A stretch of 64,000 nucleotides of DNA from Synaphobranchus kaupii (taxonomy: Eukaryota > Chordata > Actinopteri > Anguilliformes > Synaphobranchidae). Both the position numbers and the translations under genes were made by a program. The notes under the pieces were generated by a model. That model was not told the origin of the DNA. It did not search any database and worked only from the letters and a program-made list of their open reading frames with translations. The stretch covers positions 88,554,333 to 88,618,332 of the forward strand of contig CM056376.1 in the NCBI GenBank assembly GCA_029718625.1. Reading direction: 5' to 3'. Of this stretch, positions 59,446 to 64,000 are shown one piece after another. Positions within the stretch are counted from its first letter, which is position 1. Every line of letters starts with the position of its first letter.

Positions 59446-60436
59446 CAGGGACATAGCCAGGAATTCTGGGCCCCCTGAAAGAAAATAATTATCATAATGC
59501 ATTGTGGGATTGTTCGGAAACATCGCTGGCACTGCCCTCTGATCCCATGGCTGCGAGTATAGAGGAAAGTTTTGAGAGTTGGAACATACAAATTGAACTA
59601 ATATTTATTAGACCGTGAAGTTCCAGTCATGCTGCAAGTCAAACTAAAGTCAAGGGATGCAATAGCGGGTTACAACACTGAAATAGAAAGACTTGAGCCG
59701 TGCATGCATCAGCGCACTTGCCTACTATTGAGTAGACTATGCCAGTTGAGTATACTTTTTTAAAAAGTAAATTGTACGGCATGCGACAATTGTGAATAGT
59801 GAATTCAGATTGTTCTTCATTTCCCCGGTTGATATACTTATTTCCGGGTTTTCGCTGATAATAATATGGAGGATATTTTTTGTCACTAAACAGTATACTG
59901 TAAGCCGTATACAATATGCTAGTACACAGACAGGACACAGTAGATAGGGCTCTGATTTGGATGTTGCCAATGTAAAAAATGAATGGAGTTTTTGCCTCCG
60001 GAACCTAAGCCCCTAGCCCACATTTATACAGGCTACTATTACACAGTCTACACAATTGCAACAAACACTGCTTTGCTACATTGTAGTTTATCTAGTCTAT
60101 CGCCCCTATAATGTAGCTATTAGCTAAATGTGGCAACATTGTTGCCCCGCCCACTGATTACCGTATACAACCTCGAACATGGGCTATAATACAGACGGTT
60201 TTGTGCATTTGTGTCGATGTAACATTAGGGGGGACAGAGAGGGCTTTCTCAGATATGACGCCTATACTTGTGCATAACTCGTACAGAAAAATGTAACCTG
60301 CATCATGGGAAGGGTGCTGTCACAACGAATTTGATCCGGGCTGCAAAAATGATTGTTATGACAGTGAACTGATTTTCTGCATTTTCAGGTGAAAAAAAAG
60401 TCACCTTTTTGGGCCCTCACCAGTTTGCACCCCCTG
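59446..60436. mobile_element. Possible hAT-type element
   Basis: The left end CAGGGACATAGCCAGGAATT, followed by CTGGGCCCCCTGAAAG, and the right end GGGCCCTCACCAG then CACCCCCTG resemble the termini of hAT elements that begin CAGGGGCGTAGCC. No 8-bp target duplication is visible and no transposase frame remains. The call rests on the ends only. Confidence 0.35.
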
Positions 60437-63400
60437 TTACTAGTATTTAAATAACTTAATTGAAAATAAATAGCTCATTTCAATAACACGATTAATGACT
60501 AAAGAGAATTGACCTCCATCAGCATAGACATCAACTCTCTGTCGGATGAAATAATAGTTGCCATCTTACGGAGTTGAAAAAATTTCATGTTTTCTCATTT
60601 TCACAGCATATCCGTAATGAGCTAGTGAGTTTTCTCAGTTGCTAAGACGTCTCTTAATGCAAGTAAAAATACAAATTTTTAAACCATAATTATTATTTTG
60701 TTTCAATTTCAAAAAGGGAAATAGTGTTGACCTGTTATGTTTGAGACACTGCTGATTGCAATATTATTTCCTTAATTTTTTTTTAAAATAGAAAACTTAC
60801 CAGAGGACAAGTAACCTTGCTGCCTTCTGTGATACTAGAGTGAGACAGGGGTCCTTAGGATATGACTAACCATTTTTATTACTGAATAAATTACATTTTT
60901 ATAGAAATCTGACAGTGTTGACGAAAATCTGGGACACAACTTTCAAGGGCCAATATTTTCATGAAAATTATATTTTAAAACAAATTATATTTTCACACCT
61001 ATGTCATTAGTAGGAATTTTTAGTTTTAGGTTTTGAAGGCTTTTAACACATTTTGTAATTGTTTGAAATTGTGAATTATTTTCTGGGACAAGGGTCTTTC
61101 CCGGCCCTCCGTAAGTATAGAAGTTAGTCAAAAAATTAAATGAATATATTTTTTTCATACACTTTTAAATTTGTTGTTTTAAGTAATAATAGTAAGAGGT
61201 TTTGGTCAGATATCACTCACTCACTCATCCCATGACCTTGGGGGCCGTTGGGGTGTCCTGATGGATGCTTGGGCAGCCAGGGTTCTCCACAGCTCTCGAT
61301 CTTCTGCGCTGATTTGTCCCAATTCTCAAGAATGGATGATGTACGTGTATATACTGTATATAGAGTAGACGTGCCCTCCCAACCTCCTCTTCAGCCAATC
61401 CATCCCTCAGCCCCTGAAAAAACAACCATGTCTGTATCCATTTCTGTCAAACGGTGCTTTATTATGCACAGGTATGAATTTGCTTGCCTCCGCATACGTA
61501 AATTACCATATTCACATTTATTTTTATTTTTTTGCCATCAACCTTTATCCTCAGGCTTGACTGTGTCGTATTGACTGAGCTCAAGAAGAACCTGGGTGAC
61601 TTTAGATCGACTAAACTGAAAAGCTGTGCAATGCAAGCCAGAGAAAGAGGCAATGAACAAGCTTCCTTCCGCTTTGTATCTTAGAACAACTGGCAAAAGC
61701 TAAAATACAACCTTATTTTACCCAGAAACAAAGCCTTATTTTGAGACACTGGGGATGCAAGGGCTACAGTACACAGAACTGACAGAAAAACACACCCCCT
61801 AGTGGACAAAATGTGAATTTAATTTTGTTACATGACCCAGAGACATGCCTGTGTCATGTAAATTTGTCAGAATATGTGACTTATGATTTGAAAATCGTAC
61901 GTTTTTAAGGCTTTAAGGCACTTTCCCCTTGAATAGCTGGGAACAGACATGCACTGAGTGGAGTGCAGTTTTTTTTTTTTTTTTAAAAGCTAAATTAGGT
62001 ACAGATTACTTGCAACAGTGTTTCTCTCTATGCCAATGCCAGTATGGTATAAAACATTCAATTGATCTCACAGGAGCATAAATTGAGTTGGAACACAGTG
62101 CCAAAATAAAACCGCAGAAAACCGTAAAAATCTTGGCTATAACAATTCTTAAGAACAACAAACCCATGTCATACCAAATGGAACACAGTGATCTAAAAAC
62201 TGAATCAAATTGTCTACATGGTGCCGAACAAATCATGCTGCCAAATAGAGACCTATATTGTTATGTGAGAGTTACATTATGTTCTGGATTCATTGAAGAG
62301 GTTGACCAGACGGAGGTTGGGTCCTGGATGCTGTAGAGAGCAGCGAATGAATGACAGTATGCAGTCAGTGACGGTGTACTGAATGAAAGACAAATGGCCA
62401 TTTGTGTATCTAATAGACATTGTGAATGACCAATGATAGCGAGTGTAGCAGATGACGGAATGCACGTAGAATGATGGTGAGTGCATGCGTGACCTGGCCT
62501 GGCCAGTTCCTACCTGGCCACACCCCTGATGGCATCCTAACCAATCGGATTCCATTCTCCGTGCATCATTTGGATGAATTTCACCCATGAGGGTGTGAGA
62601 AAAGAGAGAGAAGAAAGAAAATCATTAATAATTCATCTAGCAATCGCATTTATAAAGCACGAGGCATACATTATGAATTGATTTCATTTAAGATTTTGGT
62701 TATAATTATTTTAAAATATGGAATTAATTTTGACTTGTCATTATTGAAGATAGTTTCAAATCCACCTGAATCTATGTTGCACCAACAAAGCATTTGAAAT
62801 GGGGGGGGGGAAATGCAACTACAGAGAGGAAGAGTCCAGGTCAGTGTAAGGGATTCTTATCTGCGCAATGGGGCCACGAGGTAGAGAGATGGGTGCTCTC
62901 AACTCACGTGTTACCAAATCATACAGCTGTGTTCACTTTTTTAGGCTGGTGTTCCAGATTTCATTGGTCTCAATGTGGCCCCAGTTTCACACCTGACCTC
63001 TAACTCCTTCTGGTCCTTTACTTGCTTAAGACTGTGGTACAATCCGTCATAGACGACTGGCTTTTCTTTTTCCTTCTCTCTCATCTTTCTCTGTACCTGA
63101 CCATCTCTCTTCCTCTCTCTTCCTCTCTCTTTCTCTCTTTCTCTCCTTTATATTTATCTGTACCTGACCATCTCTCTCTCACATGCACACACACACACAC
63201 ATGTAGAGAGAGAGCATTTTATCAGTACTGAGCATTAATTAATTTATGAAACATAATCCATTTTTTTTTAAAACCTTCAATTTCCCCTGCTGTTCATTAC
63301 CCTCTTTTGCTGCAAGAGTATCAAAATTACAGTGAAGATAAAGCCTTAAAATAACCGTACTGTGTACCATCCTGAAAGCACTGAAACTACACTAATGTAG

Positions 63401-64000
63401 GACTGCTGCACATCTGCTGTAGTGAATTATGTGGTGTGGCATGGAGCCGCCTTCTTCCACCATTCAGCATAAGGTTCGAATCACACATCAAAGACGTCCG
63501 GCCCCTCACATTACTCATAGCTGTTCATCTATCAATCACTGCAGGGCTCTGTGATCAACTGTAGCTAACAGAGTAGGGCCGAAAGGTTTTAAAGAGAGGG
63601 GTAAGTATATTTCTGAAAATTGACCGAGGCTCTGAAATACTTACTTGAGAAGATTAAGAAATCATCCCTTGCTCATTTACCTCAGAAAAGAGCAAACCTT
63701 CTGGATCTAAAACGGTCAAAGACGCAGTAGGCCCTAATGCTTTCCAAAGCACGGGTGTTCAAGGCTTGGATTTACCTAAAAATACAGAGGGCATACATTA
63801 GCATTGCATATACAAATGGTGAGCTAGGCTCTGGACAATAGGCACAGTGTACACCTGGGGGACCGGTATAGCCACCTGCCATATTTCATGAAACTGAAGG
63901 ATTTCTAAGCATTGACCATAATGACTTTACAGCTGTGCAAAGTTTTCATGCTGTAGGGCCCATAGCCTGCACTTAATGCATTCCTTTCTTTTCAGAAGTC

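Larger units (their letters stand above)
52560..64000. other. 3' flanking / intergenic region
   Basis: Non-coding as far as I can see. It contains a 28-bp minisatellite (53481-53590), CpG-rich blocks near 52560-53080 and 56130-56480, a GT run (56570-56620), two TAGAA-type repeats, an internally deleted Tc1-like element (58508-59049), a possible hAT-type element (59446-60436) and CT/CA runs near 63070-63200. In vertebrates LRGUK is often the next gene after EXOC4, but I find no exon of it here. The stretches 53840-55960, 57050-57840 and 60440-63060 show nothing I can assign; AAAGGGACGGTTCAC near 57047 resembles the start of a common fish repeat. Confidence 0.6.

Noticed and set aside
63438..63500. 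tRNA gene-like sequence with GGTTCGAATCAC
   Set aside because: A box B-like word is present but no box A at the right distance and no cloverleaf; at most an old SINE scrap.

Overview
This window is eukaryotic, almost certainly from a ray-finned (teleost-type) fish. The evidence is intron-split exons with GT/AG borders, several Tc1-like transposons of the kind common in fish, hAT-type and other MITEs, tRNA-derived SINE fragments, long CA/GT microsatellites and CpG-island-like blocks. The species cannot be named from the sequence. Nothing here is bacterial or viral. Almost all of the long open frames are chance products of repeats or CpG-rich DNA. The one protein-coding gene I can support is the 3' part of exoc4 (Sec8, an exocyst subunit) on the + strand. 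Seven exons (11430-11566, 14057-14212, 18222-18400, 31099-31240, 34270-34448, 35207-35366, 51602-51839) join in one unbroken frame of 1191 nt, giving 396 residues and a stop. This is the last two-fifths of a protein that is about 970 residues long in vertebrates. The earlier exons lie upstream of the window. Layout: 1-11429 is the end of an upstream intron, with CA repeats, a 1.49-kb broken Tc1-like element (2507-3998), two degenerate minisatellites that run into CpG-rich DNA, and an intronic CpG island (about 6780-7640). Between 11430 and 18400 lie three exons with short introns, SINE fragments and a MITE. The 12.7-kb intron 18401-31098 holds two adjacent Tc1-like relics, hAT-type MITEs, and a 1.45-kb minisatellite of 29-bp units that is open in all three forward frames. 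Exons 4-6 sit at 31099-35366. The 16.2-kb last intron (35367-51601) holds a three-level nest of MITEs (36414-37790), a 6.5-kb satellite of about 41-44-bp units with higher-order structure (38129-44647), and a 109-nt GT run. The terminal exon ends at 51839. Its last codons and stop codon are the first unit of a decayed tandem repeat of about 110 bp that continues into the 3' UTR. From about 52500 to the end is flanking DNA with a CpG island, an internally deleted Tc1-like element (58508-59049) and unassigned sequence. No new protein system is visible. The notable content is repeat biology inside a housekeeping gene: the higher-order satellite, the frame-neutral minisatellite, the stop-codon-containing tandem repeat, the nested MITEs, two Tc1 copies sharing loss of the catalytic Glu, and a 26-bp perfect inverted pair 3.3 kb apart in the last intron.
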